From Nymphaea colorata (taxonomy: Eukaryota; Streptophyta; Magnoliopsida; Nymphaeales; Nymphaeaceae): a DNA stretch of 64,000 nucleotides. The number at the start of each line of letters is the position of its first letter. The stretch's first letter is position 1. Shown here piece by piece: positions 1 to 13,383 of this stretch. The DNA lies in assembly GCF_008831285.2 (NCBI RefSeq), contig NC_045142.1, positions 24,813,876 through 24,877,875 on the forward strand. The letters run 5' to 3'. Made by a program: the position numbers and the translations under genes. The notes beneath the pieces are model-generated. The model searched no databases, was not told the DNA's origin, and saw only the letters and a list, made by a program, of their open reading frames with translations.

Positions 1-1720
1 ATTTTAAAATTATTTATGTTATTATTATCTTAATTGGTGCCAGTCAAAAAAGGTTAATTGTGTTATTCACAAAATAGCTGGAAATTTTAATGGGTTATAA
101 TTAAGTTTTCTATGAACATAGAATATTCACAAAATAGCTGGAAATTTGAATATTTATTTTTATTGAGATGTTAAATGCATGCGGCCGGCTGTCTTTTTTT
201 TAAAATTCAAAAATAGATGTGACAGGAACGCACGCTCCTTTTCTTTTTCTTGAATGGCTGCGCTAGTCTTGTATTTTGACAAAATTGCCAAAAACTGTTA
301 ATTGAAGTTTTTAAAAAAAAAAAATCAGAAAACACACTGCGCTTAGTTTTTTTATTTTGTAGAAATATTCATGTGATTTAAATTTGTACTCCTTGAAACC
401 ACAAATTTTCCAAAAATAACCTCATCGTGTTTCGAACAACAAGAAAAAAGGTGAGGTCTGTTTTATTGATTCATTTTTAAGTAGTTTTTAAATTTTTGAA
501 CTACCACCGTTTTCAATTAAAATTCTAGAATTGCCCTTTCTAAAAGGTGTTTATTTTCAAGAAAAATTAACTAAAAAAGAAAGAAAAACGCTTGTCAAGT
601 AATAAATTATTATTAAAAAAGTTATAGTTTTATCAATAAAAATAAGTCATCAAATTCGAGTACTGCAACTTTCTCAATTGCAAAAAAGTTTATGAAAGTT
701 CAGTCGGTAAGGCCAAATTAGATTTCTTATTCTAATTTTTTCTAGCCAGCATAAAAGACTCTATATTAAAAAAAAAAATTAACGGTTTATTAAAGGCTAC
801 ACATGCAATTCATTGTGGAGATTCATGGATTTTGATGGTATTTACAAACGAAAATATTCAATCTAATTATCAATCAAGAATAATATTCAAATCATTTTCT
901 TATTTTTTTAAAATAAAAGAATGGTGCCTTTCGTGTGTTTTGAAATGACTAAAATGCCCTTGGTATAAATGAAAACGCCTTTAAATGTTTTGGCCCTACA
1001 CTCAAAGCGCCCTACATTTTTTAGAGGATCCTCCAATTATCATAATTCAATATAATAAGATTATTTAGTTATTATAACCGACCCCATATGGTCGGAATAA
1101 AGCTCTTTAAAATCGAAGCTTTTTTCTTCTCTTTTTCTCGATTGAGCGAGTGATTTTGCTAATATTGAAATGTTACGCGCGGAACATTGTAAATATTTAA
1201 GAACAAGGAGGTTCGTTTTGGAAAACGGTGTGGGGCTTGTATGTCATTTTGACAAATCAAGGTGCCCTTTTGGTCTATGGTTGAGAAGTTCCAAGCCCTC
1301 GTGTGGCGATGACTGAACGAGGACGTCGCGCTTTCGTGGGAGTGGAAAACTTTAAATGACCGAATCACCCCTGCGGTTAGGTTACATTTTTTTTTTAATT
1401 GGTATTCTTTTAAAAAAAAAAAATTGGCCAATGTTTCGTACTCGAGGCCTCTTTGGGTGATGTAACAAACAACCTGAGCCCGGCTTGGGCACAATTAAAA
1501 TAAAAAAAATATTTTTTAAATATAAGATATTTTTTTTAATATAAAATATATTTTAGTAATAAGCGCTCCTTTTATGCTGCATCCAGGGCAGCTATTCTTT
1601 TTACTATTTCAAATTTGTTTGAGATGCAAAAGGATAGGGCCACAGGCTAACTTTCTAAGCAAAAAAAAAAAATACAACTTTATTGCATCTGAGAAAGTGG
1701 CTTTCAGTTCGGAAAGTAAG
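1..1720. other. AT-rich intergenic stretch, no gene seen
   Basis: Strongly A/T-rich with many poly-A and poly-T runs. The few open frames are short, low-complexity and resemble no family I know. A 16-base phrase (attcacaaaatagctg) occurs twice, near 65 and 125, so some of this is probably repeat debris. I see no splice-bounded exon, RNA gene or transposon core. Confidence 0.6.
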
Positions 1721-1737
1721 GGTGAACAAGAAGTCGA

Positions 1738-1980
1738 GCTACTCGTTAAAGTTCAGCTCGTGAACGAGTTCGAGTTGAGTCATTTGCTTAACAAGCTGAG
1801 CTCGAGTTCATGATTCGACTTGTTTAAATAATTGAGTTGAGTTTGAGCTCAACACGTAACTGTCGAGTCGAGCTCGAGCTTTAATCAAGTTTGTCGAGCC
1901 TTAATCCAGTCGAAATATTTAAACGAGTTTACGAGTTTGTTGAGTATTAATCGAGGTGAGCTCGAGCTCAACAAGTAACG
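1738..1980. repeat. Dispersed CTCGAG/GAGCTC-rich repeat, copy 1
   Basis: About 240 bp densely packed with cgagt, gagctcgag and gtcgag words. The same phrases in the same order (gctcgtgaacgagttc, then acttgtttaaataat, then gtcgagtcgagctcgag) recur at 31435-31795, and a looser relative lies at 33900-34060. This resembles non-autonomous MITE-like elements common in plant genomes. I did not find clear terminal inverted repeats, so the class is inferred. Confidence 0.55.
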
Positions 1981-2514
1981 ATAAATATCAATTCTAATAG
2001 GAAGGGAGGGAGCTATGATCTTTTTCTTTGAAGGCCGGGGGGCCGGGTCGCACCTAAATTTTTTGAAGAAACTTTTCAAAAAAAAATTGTATAATTTTCA
2101 AAATGTTTACAGGAGCCAATAAAAGTTTTTAAAAATGTTTGCTAGTAAAATTTTTATTATCAACATCCTAGGGGGGCCATGGCCCCTCTCTGCCCTTAGC
2201 TCCGCCCCCTCAGGATGTGATGGATGCATTGCAAGAGGCTGACTATTTAAATGTAGACTTAATTTCAGGGCGAGTAAGAAGATTACGACATGGGATGGAA
2301 AAGAATCCGAAGGCACCCGCCAACCCACAAAAAGCTCCATGCCTCTTGGGTCCTACATTGCGTCGATATCAACAATGGGAGCAGTGTACCCTTCAACTTA
2401 GGTACAATGTTTTACCATTTACGACACAAGGGCATAGACATCAAGAGTAGGAATGGAACCAAAAAAAAAATTCATGAGGCAGCTCAAATTAAAGTTCCTA
2501 AATTTTGACTATGG

Positions 2515-3025
2515 CCAGAATATCATTTTTCAAAATTTTTATATAAAACAAGTGAACTTTTTCCAATTTACATGTAAATTAAAAAAAGATTGAGGTGGGG
2601 TGAGAGCCCAAGCATGCCTATTTTGGCTTTGCCCTGCTCTTGAGGTTTAAAGAAAGCGGATTCCGAGTCGATTTCAATTAGTTGGATTTAATAAAGAAAT
2701 CCAAAGTAAATATAAGTTGATAGAGGCTTCCCAAACCAAGTTTGGCTATACTTTGATGGATATTCATATATGTGTGTGTCTAATGCAATTACAAATTTAA
2801 TTTGATTGGATGAGATATGTTAATAACTCGAGCCCCGACACAACCATGGACCCAGAAGACGAGGCGCAGGTGATAAGTGAGGAGCAAGTGTAGCGCCCGC
2901 ATGCCGCAAGGCCATGGCCCCACCTTAAAAAAAAATATACATATAATTTTTTTTTAAAAATTCACTTGTCCTATATAAAAATTTTGAAAAATGATATTTC
3001 GGCTCAGGACAAAATTTAAAAACTT
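2515..3025. repeat. Inverted-arm dispersed repeat (MITE- or LTR-fragment-like)
   Basis: A segment at about 2515-2620 (atatcatttttcaaaatttt, then tatataaaacaagtgaa, then a ggtgggg motif) reappears in inverted orientation at about 2915-3025. Related single arms lie at 30660-30790 and 32040-32120. The arms are imperfect. I cannot tell a MITE from inverted fragments of one LTR family. No coding potential is visible between the arms. Confidence 0.45.
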
Positions 3026-5130
3026 TAATTCGGCTCCTCTCATGAAAATTTTATGGCTCTGCCCTTAATGGGTGAGCTTCGACTTCTCATTTGACTTTGG
3101 AAGTGAATCCAAATTATTGTTTTTTATTAACTAACTAATTAATTTCAAATAATAGCAATAGCATAACTTCAACAACAACAACAATAAAAATGTTTTTTGT
3201 CCCCAAGTCATTTAATTGACATTTGTTTGATGAAATATAGAAGCTAGGTGCTTTAGTAAACATAAATTTACATAAAACACATAAAATTTGCAAATGGGCA
3301 CTCAAGTCCTCACAATATAACAAAAAACATGCTTAAGTTTGAATTTCTTTCATTTAAGGTTCGGTCAACCCGTCTCTTAAACAATACAAGCTCGAAATTA
3401 ACTTTGATTCTTCATGGGTTCTTATTTTTTTTCAAATTTGAAGTCTCAACACAGGCCGATTCCCCCACACAACCCCGTTTAATTGATCTATTCTACCCAA
3501 AAAAAAAAAAAACCTTGATCTCAGAATTGTCGTCGAGTTCCGCCGCCGTGCCGGCAGCGGTGCCGAAACCCTAAGGCGGCAAACTTGGCGGATCATTTGG
3601 CGAACCATCTTAATCGTGATTAGGACCGTAGTTTTTAAACTTGGCTTGGAATCAAGGCTTTGCTTAAGGGCTAAGAGCGTGGGATCATGCCAATCTAAAA
3701 CTCAAGAATTGACCAACGTGGGTATCCAAAGCGTCTTCACTGAACATGCTGGGTCTGATCATGACACACTGACAGTGACCTGGGTGCGGACCCACTTAGG
3801 TAGCATGGGGTTCCCTGGGCTATGATCCCATGCAATGTCTGTCCATACTAACGACAAGGTCGCCATTATGTGGTTCCTTCCGCGGTGGACCATTTCTTGC
3901 TACAAGGTCCATGAGTTATAGGGTGTTGCAAAAATGAAATTTTTATTTTATTTTTTCCTTTTTTTTTTAAATATCGCGCATTGAGAATCATTTTTCTTCC
4001 AATTAAGATTTAATATATATGAAAAAATAAATTTGACGTTCATTAGGAAGGGGTTTTTTTTTAGCATAAATAGGCCTTTCTTCAGAATTTTTGAAAAAAA
4101 AAAGTTGAAAATTTTTCATAGGGGTTCACTATATTTTAAAAAATAAATCTTATGAGGATCAAATTAAAGTTTATGATCAAAATTTTATATACACTGTTAT
4201 AGTTCAATGAATCTGCCCAAAAAATAGGGCAGTGCATTGTACGGCCGTAGTATAGTATTGAACAGATTCATAGTACAATAACAATATGTTACTGTTGTAA
4301 AACTGCCTTGTAAATATGGTGGAAAGATTGACATAGATTCATAAAATACTAACACAACTAACACAATGTTTATGTTGTCAAATGCACCGCCCTTTGGATT
4401 CTTGTTCAATTTTTGGGGCGATTTATTGAAGGGTCTGCTAAGCTGATTGAAATAATATGAACTAAATTTGTAAAAATCATTGTCACAATAAGAAAGAAAG
4501 AAAGAAAAAAAACAACCAAGTTGCGCAAGCATTAATGACATTGCAAACCAATTGTGCAGTGCTTGGTTTTTAATGCCATCAAATTTTTTTGTCTCTCAAA
4601 TTGACTCAAATCTAGTTGGGGTTTGGTGAAGAGAACTTAACCTAATTAATGGTTGGATTCAGGTGGAATTGAATCTGAAAGATAAACCTATTTTAATAGA
4701 TTCCTTAACCTGTTTATTGGGCAATTAATCAGATTCTATGATAGCTTTTCTTTATTAGAGTAATTTGATTTTGCATCTTATTGACTAGTTTTGCATCCTT
4801 AACATGCAGTAGGAATCTTGATTTATGTAGGAGGAAGTGGGCAGGCTTGCTTAAATTTTTTGCATGACTTTATATGGCTAAATTAACTAAATATGGGAGT
4901 TAATTTAATATATATTGCCTTGCTGGATATATATACAGCAAATTATTGTTGAAAAATATTTTAAACAAAATGTAAGCATGTTAACGGGCATGTAAACACT
5001 AAACTTGCATAAGACAGGATTTAATTTAAGTTTTTTATCAAGGCATCTAAGTATCCAGCAGCTACTCATCTATCTCTCTCTCTCTCTTTTTATAGTGTTC
5101 TTGCTTCTACCTGGCTTTCGCTTGTTAGTA
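3026..5130. other. Intergenic stretch, no gene seen
   Basis: AT-rich DNA with short, unconvincing open frames. The patch 3520-3830 is GC-richer and free of poly-A/T, but its frames match no family I recognise and no splice-bounded exon is evident. It could be an old gene fragment or repeat. Confidence 0.5.
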
Positions 5131-5149
5131 GTCTTTCAGACCCACTATC

Positions 5150-5525
5150 CATTCGTCTCATTTTCTTGTTTTGTCCTTCCCCTCACCTGTCTGCTTTCTG
5201 GGATTGTGTTTGGAGGTTGTAGCTTATTTCAGCTTGGTGGCGCATTTGGGAGGAGCGCAACAACAGAGTCTTCAGAGGCACCTTCTCTTCGCCAGATTCG
5301 GTGGCTCGTCTTGTGCAGGGAGATGTCCATTTTGTCATTCGGTTGAGACGTCGCTGTCCGTCTGTGGCTGAGTAACTATTCCGCTCCGCCTTTCCTCTCT
5401 TATTTCACTGTGCATTGTATTGTATATTTCGTCTTTTACTTCTGTTTTTGCGGTTTGTTTTTGTATCTATGACTTCTTGTTCCCAAATTTTGTTATATAT
5501 TCTCATTTTGTCGGCCTTCTCTTTG

Positions 5526-5589
<64 letters not shown>
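5150..5589 (+). mobile_element. LINE (non-LTR retrotransposon) 3' end with (TA)n tail
   Basis: 5'-truncated LINE. The coding end runs from a TGG codon at 5235 to TAA at 5373-5375 and reads WWRIWEERNNRVFRGT, then VARLVQGDVHFVIRLRRRCP. This is the C-terminal zinc-binding (zf-RVT-like) tail of plant LINE reverse transcriptases. About 150 bp of 3' UTR follow, and the copy ends in a (TA)n run instead of poly-A. A second copy lies inverted at 16683-17220 and a third tail at 17253-17390. All three share the 3' UTR phrases tttgcggtttgtt and tcattttatcgg (here tcattttgtcgg) and end in TATATA. Confidence 0.75.
5530..5588. repeat. (TA)n microsatellite, LINE tail
   Basis: Uninterrupted TA dinucleotide run of about 59 bp placed exactly at the 3' end of the LINE copy. 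Confidence 0.95.
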
Positions 5590-5591
<2 letters not shown>

Positions 5592-5920
5592 TGAAAATAT
5601 ATAAGAGAGAGAGGGAGACCTTTTCTTTTAAGTAAATGTGGCAGCTGTTTCTTATTCATTTCTTGCAATGGCAGTTTTAATATTTCTTTACAGAGGCCTT
5701 TTAGATGCTTTAGTTCGTATATTATAAGTGATCCTTTTCTTTCCCATAATATGCTAATCTTCCACGGCAGAATCTGCAGGCGCTTCTCAGATCTGACTTG
5801 ATCGGATCTGATTTTTGCTAATCTTCAAAGCATTCTTTGAGTTTGATATGACCGCACAATTAGTAGCCACGTCAGTGAACGGATCAGAATCGATTCAGAT
5901 CTGTCACCTTCAGTTGGATC

Positions 5921-5986
5921 GGATTCGTAGTCACAAATAATGTTTTCGAGTTCGGATTCGTAGTCACAAATAATGTTTTCGAGTTT
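5921..5986. repeat. 33-bp tandem duplication (2 copies)
   Basis: The 33-bp unit beginning ggattcgtagtcacaaataa is repeated head-to-tail at 5921-5953 and 5954-5986, with one difference at the last base. It lies in a patch rich in ggatcgg/gattcgg words. Confidence 0.9.
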
Positions 5987-5989
5987 TAA

Positions 5990-8070
5990 ACGGGGAGGGT
6001 TTTTTTTGGGTATAATACGGTGAGCTAAAAAAAAGAAGAAAAATATGGTAGTTTTTTAAACATTTAAAAAACTAAAAATAAGAGAAAAATGAAATAAGTG
6101 AGAAAACTAATAACATAAACATCAAAAGATAAATAGATTTGCAACAAATAAAAAATAGAGAATGAAAAAAAATTATTTGGCATTAAAAAAATTAAAAAAA
6201 AATGAAAAAAGTGAAAAAAAACGTGTTTTTTCGTTTTTAACTTTTTTTTTTCAAAAAATACTTTTTTTTTTAGTTTTAAACAGTCATTTAATTTATCGCA
6301 TTCGTGATTTTTTCGAAAAAAAAAATGTGCTTTTTATGAATATGATATGACTTGATTAGATGTAACCTTGTAGGTTCTTCTTCGATCTGAGTTGGTCGGT
6401 TCGGACCTATGATTCAGATCCATGGCGGAGACAGAAATTTTTTGGTTGAAGAGAACTATTATCTAGTAATCAAATTTTAGATCCTTTGAAAAAAAAAAAA
6501 ACTTAGGTCATTGAAATTATATAGCAAAATAGTTGTGAGACACTAAGACATAAATAAATAAGTATATAACTGTGGAGCACTGATATGTAAATAAACAATT
6601 TGTGTGGGCCTGTGTGGGCACATACGCTCAGATGTGAGTCAAAACTAGCATTTCGAGGTGTCAAAGAGACCCTAATATGTGTTTGATATAATTAGGCAAT
6701 TTTCCATGTAAAACGATTTTTTAATTTCTTTTTCGGTGACTACCTTTTGCAGGTAATTGAAACAATAAATTAATTTTACTGATTTTCTTGATAACGAAAA
6801 TAAACTTTTGTTAACTCTAAAAAAAAAAAAAATCATCCAAAACAATAATAAGAACCTAATTTAGTCTCAATTTCATCGGACATCTTGGACAAGAAGTAAT
6901 TTAGTCACAGAAGGTAATGTGGAAGGAAAACAAGAACTAGCTCAGGCTAGCAGACATTCATTTCAAATTTTCATTTAGGTGAAAGGTGTGGCCTTTACTG
7001 GGAAAAATCACAGAAGTTTTTTTTCTTTTTTAATTAAAGGAACAAAGTATGCCCCCATATTGTTTTTTTTTTTTCAAATTTGCTTAGATGTAGAATACAT
7101 TAAATTTTATAAAAGTTTTAAGATTGATGGCCTTATTTTTTATAAAGCACATTAGATTTATGTGGTTAGATTTAAATTTACATTCACTAGCATCAGCATC
7201 CATTTACGCGGTTACTTCCATCAGCATCCAAATCTAAGGACTACAAGATGCATAGACCAAGGTCCATGCTCAGCATCAGCTCTTCAAGGGGGAGTGACAC
7301 CTGCAGGATTCGAACCTCGACTACCTCTATCCTGGTGAAGTCCCCAATTCGCAATGCTCAATGTCTGGGAGCTTCATGTGAAATTGATCTACAAAGCTAA
7401 GTTGGTCCTTGACAAAACTATGGTTTCTGTGAAAAAATGTCACCTCAAAACTTTGAGGAGTATGAAATATGAATGAACTCATATGGCTAAACGAAGGCCT
7501 TAACCAGTAGCATAGAAGAGAACAAAGAGACTGGTCTATTTGCTTCTGCATGAAAAGGACAGACTCAGGTAGCCTTTCTGTGGCTACAGGAGCACTAGTT
7601 CAGTACTGCAAAATCAATAATGGAGATGCTTCACAAAAGAGAAATGGCGGTATCTGCATCCACAGCCCACACCAACTATAAGAAATCCGCCAATCTACAA
7701 AGGATGCATGAATGATCATAACCAATAAGTGCATATAGATAATGAAGTATCCGATCTTGGATTAACAGAGATCTATCTCGCCTCAACTCGACGTTTTCTT
7801 TCCAGAAAAGAAAAATGCTAACAAGTTCAAAAAGAACAGCCAAACCTATCAAACAGCAATTTTACAGAACTCAGGAAAAAGGACCTGTCATGCCCACTTA
7901 TTATTCTGAGAACCATGGTGGTATACTATAAAGTATAAACAGTTTTGCAACACTGGCCAAGAACAATCCAATAACCTCTATGTTAGAGCCAGAAAAGGGC
8001 AGATTGAAGCTTAAGATCCAACAGTTGAAAATTCCCTAACCCAAATATCAATTCGGTAAAAAATAAACTA
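5990..8070. other. AT-rich intergenic stretch, no gene seen
   Basis: Poly-A/T-rich DNA downstream of the NLA gene. A GGTTCGAATCC-like string (reverse strand near 7308-7320) matches a pol III B box, but I could not find a partner A box or a tRNA fold. Confidence 0.5.
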
Positions 8071-8077
8071 GTGTTGT

Positions 8078-8300
8078 TAAAACAGGGCTGAATCAGATGA
8101 TTCAAATGGAATAGATCGAATGCACAGGCCAATACAGGGTTGCCACGTGTTGCACATTGTTCACTGTTTTATTTCTTCCATTTATTTTATTCAATAAAAG
8201 AGTACTATAATATTTTTTTGCCAATTTACAACCAATTCAGCTGAATTGCTTACTGGGCCGATTCATTGAATTGGCAGCCTGTCAATCCAATTCAATTTCC
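8078..8300. repeat. Dispersed gaatcagctgatt-type repeat, copy 1
   Basis: This ~220-bp segment carries phrases also found at 55067-55318: ccaattcagctgaat, then a short gap, then aattggcagcctg, followed by cccaattcggtt-like sequence, with an AT-rich centre in both. One copy lies 3' of NLA and the other in the large intron of the KIX-RING gene. It is probably a MITE family; terminal repeats are not clean. Confidence 0.5.
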
Positions 8301-8508
8301 TCTTTTTACTGAACAAAAGCAAAGAAATATCTGTACCCACATTCATCTGACACACAACATGCAGAAGGAACAGAAAAACAGTGGCAGATCATTATTACAA
8401 TAAATGCAATCTTCATGTTTCTACCTACAGTGGTTTTCACAGTAAAACTGCAATGGGATTATCTTCATTTAGTTCTGCTGATCGCTTGCAGATGAGACTC
8501 ACAAGTAC

Positions 8509-11500
8509 TTATATCCCCATGAATGCACGACACTGATTCTCCCAATGCTTTTTTGCTTGTTGGACTCGTTCTCTCCTTTCTGATTGCTGACGCTCACGCC
8601 AGTACTCTGGGCAGCTGCCAGAATTTGAGATAATGGATGCATAAATTAATGTACCAAAACAAGCGCCACACTTGCACAAGAAGGCCACCAAAACTCACCT
8701 TCTCTTCAGTAAAATGTTTAATTCATCCAAGTGAACAGCGCATTCATAAACACCTTCCTGAAATAACATAAACTAACTTCAGTAATGTAATTTCTTGGTG
8801 GTGTCTGTTTTTACGTCAGTAAACTAAGGAAAACATTTAGAAAAAAATGGTTTGAAATGCATCTGCTGTTATAAGTCACATGGTGAAGTTTAAGGGAAGC
8901 CTTGCATTTTAGCAAGCTTGATTTTAGTGTTTGCGTCTATTCTGGATGAAATAATTATTTCAAACACAGGACAAAAAAAGAATTCAGCTTTTATGGAAAA
9001 AACAACCTGATGAATAATCGGGCCAAAAAAATTTTATGCAGCCAGAAGTCCATAGAAATTTATTTTGCTTGACCATTCACATACAAAGGACTAATAACCA
9101 TGAAATACAGCAGCTACAGAGAAACAAATCTTCTGATCATATAAGTACCTCTGAAAGTATATAATTAGAGAATAAGAACATAGCTCAACATGCAATAGAC
9201 ATACATGGGGTGACTATAAGAAATCATTTTGAATGACAAAGTCATTTTAGTAGCACAAACTCAGTTGACAAAAAAAGTTGGGTCTGCTTTTCCTTATTTT
9301 GGCATGTGAGAAAAGGCATCAAGTTCATCATTGGATGATAAACCTGTGTGCAGATGAGCAAGTACATACTCAACCGCAAGATATTCTTTTTCTTCGGAGT
9401 TCTACTGAATTATAGTTGAAACAGGTATGATAGAAAGGTCAAAAACAAATAAATGGACAAGATACTTGCCTTCCTGCAGAGAGGACATTTTGCCTTCGGA
9501 TTAGCTGCTTTTAGGCCATCCACGATGGTTACTGATGCAGCTGAACATGCACACATATAGCACAAGATGTGACTGCATGTGAGTGAGACCGCATCAAAAA
9601 CAGTTTCCTGCAAAATGTGGCCAAGCAGCCTGTAATGTAATAATTAAGACGGATAAGATGTTAGACGGTTATCCAGATATGCCAAGTCTCCCATCAAATT
9701 CTTCCTTAATCTTGCAGTTTGGATCAAAAGTGAAGATGATTACATCATATCGGATCAAATGACTTGAAGAACTTATGTTGCAACCCCTGAAATGCATATG
9801 ATACCCCCCTCTAACTGTACCAGATATCATCAGAAGTAGATATCTTTACCAATTTAGAAGTCCAAACGGTTCTATCAGGCCAAGGCTTGCAACTTAAAAC
9901 GTCTGTGCTAGGTACAGTGATAAGAAATTATCCTATCTCCATATATTACCAGGATCATGGGGTACTTGATCTAGAATTTATGCTCTTCCACTCTTTATCA
10001 ACTGTTATGTACATATCTTACAAAATAACATCAATGCTCTACTGAATTGCCTTTTCTGCCAATCATATGATTCATTGGCAAACCCACTGACACATTTTCT
10101 GATTCTTATGTGCCCTTGTTCTCGAAGCACAAGCTTGGTTGCATGTGTCTCAAGTTCTCAGTTGCTGTATCATATTTGTGCACCCATATCATGATTTTAC
10201 AATTGACAATGAAAATTGAGAAATTGGGCACCCATGTCAAAGAATCCCATAAAAAACAAGTTTGATCCACTTACCAAGCATATTGAACATGTGAGGTCAA
10301 TCTCCAGCCGCAAGGACTCGAACAGTACACATGAAAGAGATGGTTTTCCTTGATCAAAAGTGACAGCACATTCTTCCAGCAATCCAGGGATGGTCCTCAT
10401 GCTGGATTTGGTCTCCCTCAAGTTTATATAGAAAGCAATAAGCTCATTAAGCCATGGGGATTGAAGTATCTCAATTGACATACTCCGAGCTTGTAGTCTG
10501 AAAGCTTGACCTTGCTTAGAGTGGTGAATCTACAGCAACATTCGTTTAAGCATGACACGTTGATACAGCATATTCTTTCTTCGACACATCAACACCACTC
10601 AACTATCAAACCTTACTATGCTTACCTTGTCATATTTCTTAAGAATCTTTCTGATGGCAATGGCATTAACTGTAGCATAGGTTACCAAGTCCTTTCCTTC
10701 TTCTACTAAAGATATATTATTGCCTTGACACTTATTCCTGAACCATATTAAATACTTATGAACACCTGTAGCCATATGCAACTCAAGCAGCTTTTTAGCT
10801 CGGGTATTAAAGCTGCAGGATATTGAAGACATTTCCTTGAGAAGAGTTGGGAAAAAAGTACCATCACACACTGCACAATGATCAGCAGAAAAGTTTCAAT
10901 TCATCATCACATATGATAAAGTTGATTGCATCAGCGAATAAGAAAATTTTCGCTCTCTTTTGTGAAAAACCATTCTTTTTGTGTTATTCAATCGGAGCAA
11001 GGAGAAGAGCGATATAAATTATAAACAATGGAGACTACTTGGCTGACCACCATAGACGAACATATGGAAATTCATCACAAAACAGATGTTGAAAAAGAAA
11101 ACGCTAGTGAGATCAGCCAAACGATACAGATGATTCAGAGAAAAACACAGAAACAAAATACAGCACTTTTCCTGCCCTCGATTAGAAAAAAAAAAATACT
11201 TAACATTTTCAACAATTTGCATTCCTGTATCATGGTAGATTGCAGCGTCATGCCAAAAGAAGATGGAAACAAGGATCACAAGCCCAACGAAGAGGAGTTT
11301 AATTACAACAAAGAACAAAGGGCTGGTCATAGGCAGCAAGGATATTCCAAACTACATGGCGTTGTCATTTCGTAGGTATATTCTCTGATTGTGTATTAAC
11401 CATGTACTATTTCAAATATTGGTATTTTATTCATGTGGATGTTATTATCCTGTATCAAGTCTATGAGTATCACTTGTGAACAAGATTTTGAACAGTCATA

Positions 11501-12131
11501 AAATTATACTTTTCCATCTCTCTGAAAACTTAAATTGGCGCATTTCTTACAGCTTCCTTCTACTTCCAGAATACTATTACAACTTTAGGGACACCGTGTT
11601 TCCATAAGAAACAGAAATCAAGAACAAAACTGGAACAGAATTTGGCAACAATATCCCCATCATGGATCTGTAACTTTTTCAGTAACCGATGAGTCGAGAC
11701 CCACCCTTTCTATGAGGTTTCTGTTCTTTTCAATGAGATCCCAAAAGCAGAGTTTAGCTATTCTGGTCACTCCAGATTCCCTCCTCAACCAAAACGGAGT
11801 AAAAACAACCAACATGCACACTTCCACCCCTAATATAAAGCACCAAACTTGTAACTTCAAAAAGATTCCTTTTCAACGACCAATATCATCGAAACTCAAG
11901 TACCCAAAACTATCATAAAGAAGAAATGGGATCACCTGGGCAATGAGAAGAAGTTGATGATGAAGATGAAGACGAAGTGGAGACAAGGAGACCATTATTG
12001 CTTTTTCTGTTAGACTGGTGTTCCTCCCTGCACTTCTTGAGGATCTTCTTGAATCTCTTGAACCCAACTCCAGGAAGGTGTTGGATTTCCTGCTTCTGCA
12101 TGTACTCTTGATATCTTTTACAGAACTTCAT
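8509..12131 (-). CDS. NLA: SPX-RING E3 ubiquitin ligase, NLA/BAH1 type
   Basis: Six exons, 12131-11936, 10870-10626, 10529-10275, 9607-9470, 8757-8699 and 8614-8509, give a 332-residue protein with continuous phase; family members are about 335 aa. The start [11 protein letters not shown] is the canonical SPX beginning, followed by [16 protein letters not shown], whose lysines form the inositol-pyrophosphate-binding face in SPX proteins. The SPX part continues through [11 protein letters not shown] and KDLVTYA to about residue 180. A C3HC4 RING follows, with C228, C231, C243, H245, C248, C251, C273 and C276, then the conserved ending [12 protein letters not shown]. In Arabidopsis, NLA ubiquitinates plasma-membrane phosphate (PHT1) and nitrate transporters and is controlled by miR827. 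The fourth intron is ambiguous: GC-AG in the model given, or GT-AG shifted by four bases. No disabling lesion is seen. Confidence 0.93.
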
Positions 12132-12350
12132 CTCTCCTATAAACCACCATGCACCGCCAAAAGGCAAACAATCAAGAAATACATGGAGATGAAGACAGAG
12201 ACGATATAAATAGAGTCGAGAGAGAGAGGTTACTAACAGCTTGCTTGTAAGCTTAGGCGAAGATGGTGGCGGTCTGACCGAAGAAACTGCCATTAGCACG
12301 TTGCCTCCATCCCATGACTTTCTCTCTCTCATAAAAAAAAATTGAGTAGA
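12132..12350 (-). promoter_or_regulatory. NLA 5' leader / proximal promoter
   Basis: Sequence just upstream of the NLA ATG on the minus strand. It includes a CT-rich stretch (gagagagag on the plus strand near 12220) and a TATTTATA-like string near 12206-12213. The in-frame upstream open region (to 12332) lacks SPX homology, so the ATG at 12131 is preferred. I looked for a miR827-like complementary site and saw only a weak partial match. Confidence 0.4.
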
Positions 12351-13349
12351 ATTACTTCATCCTTACCACATTCGCTAGTTTTTTTAAAAAGAAATTTTTG
12401 TTACTGGAGGTCCAATACTTTGTCTCTGACACAAAAAAACTCATAAATCTAAGTAAACATGCAAAACTCTTAGATTATTAACGAATTGTATTGCACATTT
12501 TTGCTGTAAAGTGTTTGCCATTGTCATAAAAAGCTAAAAATCTTTACCAATGGAATTTCCAATGTTCAGTCGAGTTAAAAGGCGTTAGTAAAGGTAAAAA
12601 TCTTATTTGGCAGTTATAATAAAAACTACAGCATCATAAAAATTATTTTAAGAATGAAAAGGTTATTTCTTAAATATCTCACTCGCCTGACAATAACAAT
12701 GTCACCTTCTTTTGAATTATACAGGAAGTATAGATCCCAAAACCAAAGTCCAGACTTTTTTTCTTTGAGAAAAATGATGGTAGAAAAACAAATCATTTTT
12801 TTACGCAAAGAAAAAAGAAAATATCTAAAAGATATCGATGCTCATGACATAAGCGAGTTCCAAAAAAATAATAAGGTCAATGCATGCGAAATATAATATT
12901 TTAAGAAGCAATTAGCCAATGCTACCATAATATCTTATAAGAATCTTAAGTTAATGACGGTCATCCTCAAACATGAAAACTTTGTATTTTTCATATTTAT
13001 TTTTAAGTTAAAAACTATTTTCTCCTTTTTAGGAAAAGTATTATTATTGTCATTTCACGCAACGAGGACACCATATTTCTTGCTATTAATAACCAAGATA
13101 TGGGCTCCCCAAATGAAATATTTTCTTTAAAAAAGTAATTATGCTCTAAAAGCCTCATGGTTTAGTTGGTCAATTGTGGAAGTGCGGGGAATCAAACCGG
13201 GCTTACTCAACCAACCATGGATGGACCGAGTTGAAATCAGCTTTGTTTGGTATCACCAAAGTATAAGATGCAATTTGTATTAAAGTAATGCGCATGAGTA
13301 TTCTAGTGCCTCCTTAATATTGACTTTGACATAGTCTATATATATATAT

Positions 13350-13352
<3 letters not shown>

Positions 13353-13380
<28 letters not shown>
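13353..13380. repeat. (GA)n microsatellite
   Basis: Uninterrupted GA run of about 28 bp, immediately after a short (TA)n run. Confidence 0.9.

Positions 13381-13383
<3 letters not shown>

Noticed and set aside
7300..7325. GGTTCGAATCC-like pol III B box (reverse strand)
   Set aside because: No A box at a suitable distance and no cloverleaf, so not a tRNA. SINE origin is only a guess.
12132..12200. miR827 target site in the NLA 5' leader
   Set aside because: Only a short partial match (accaccatgcacc region) with many mismatches. Not enough to claim.
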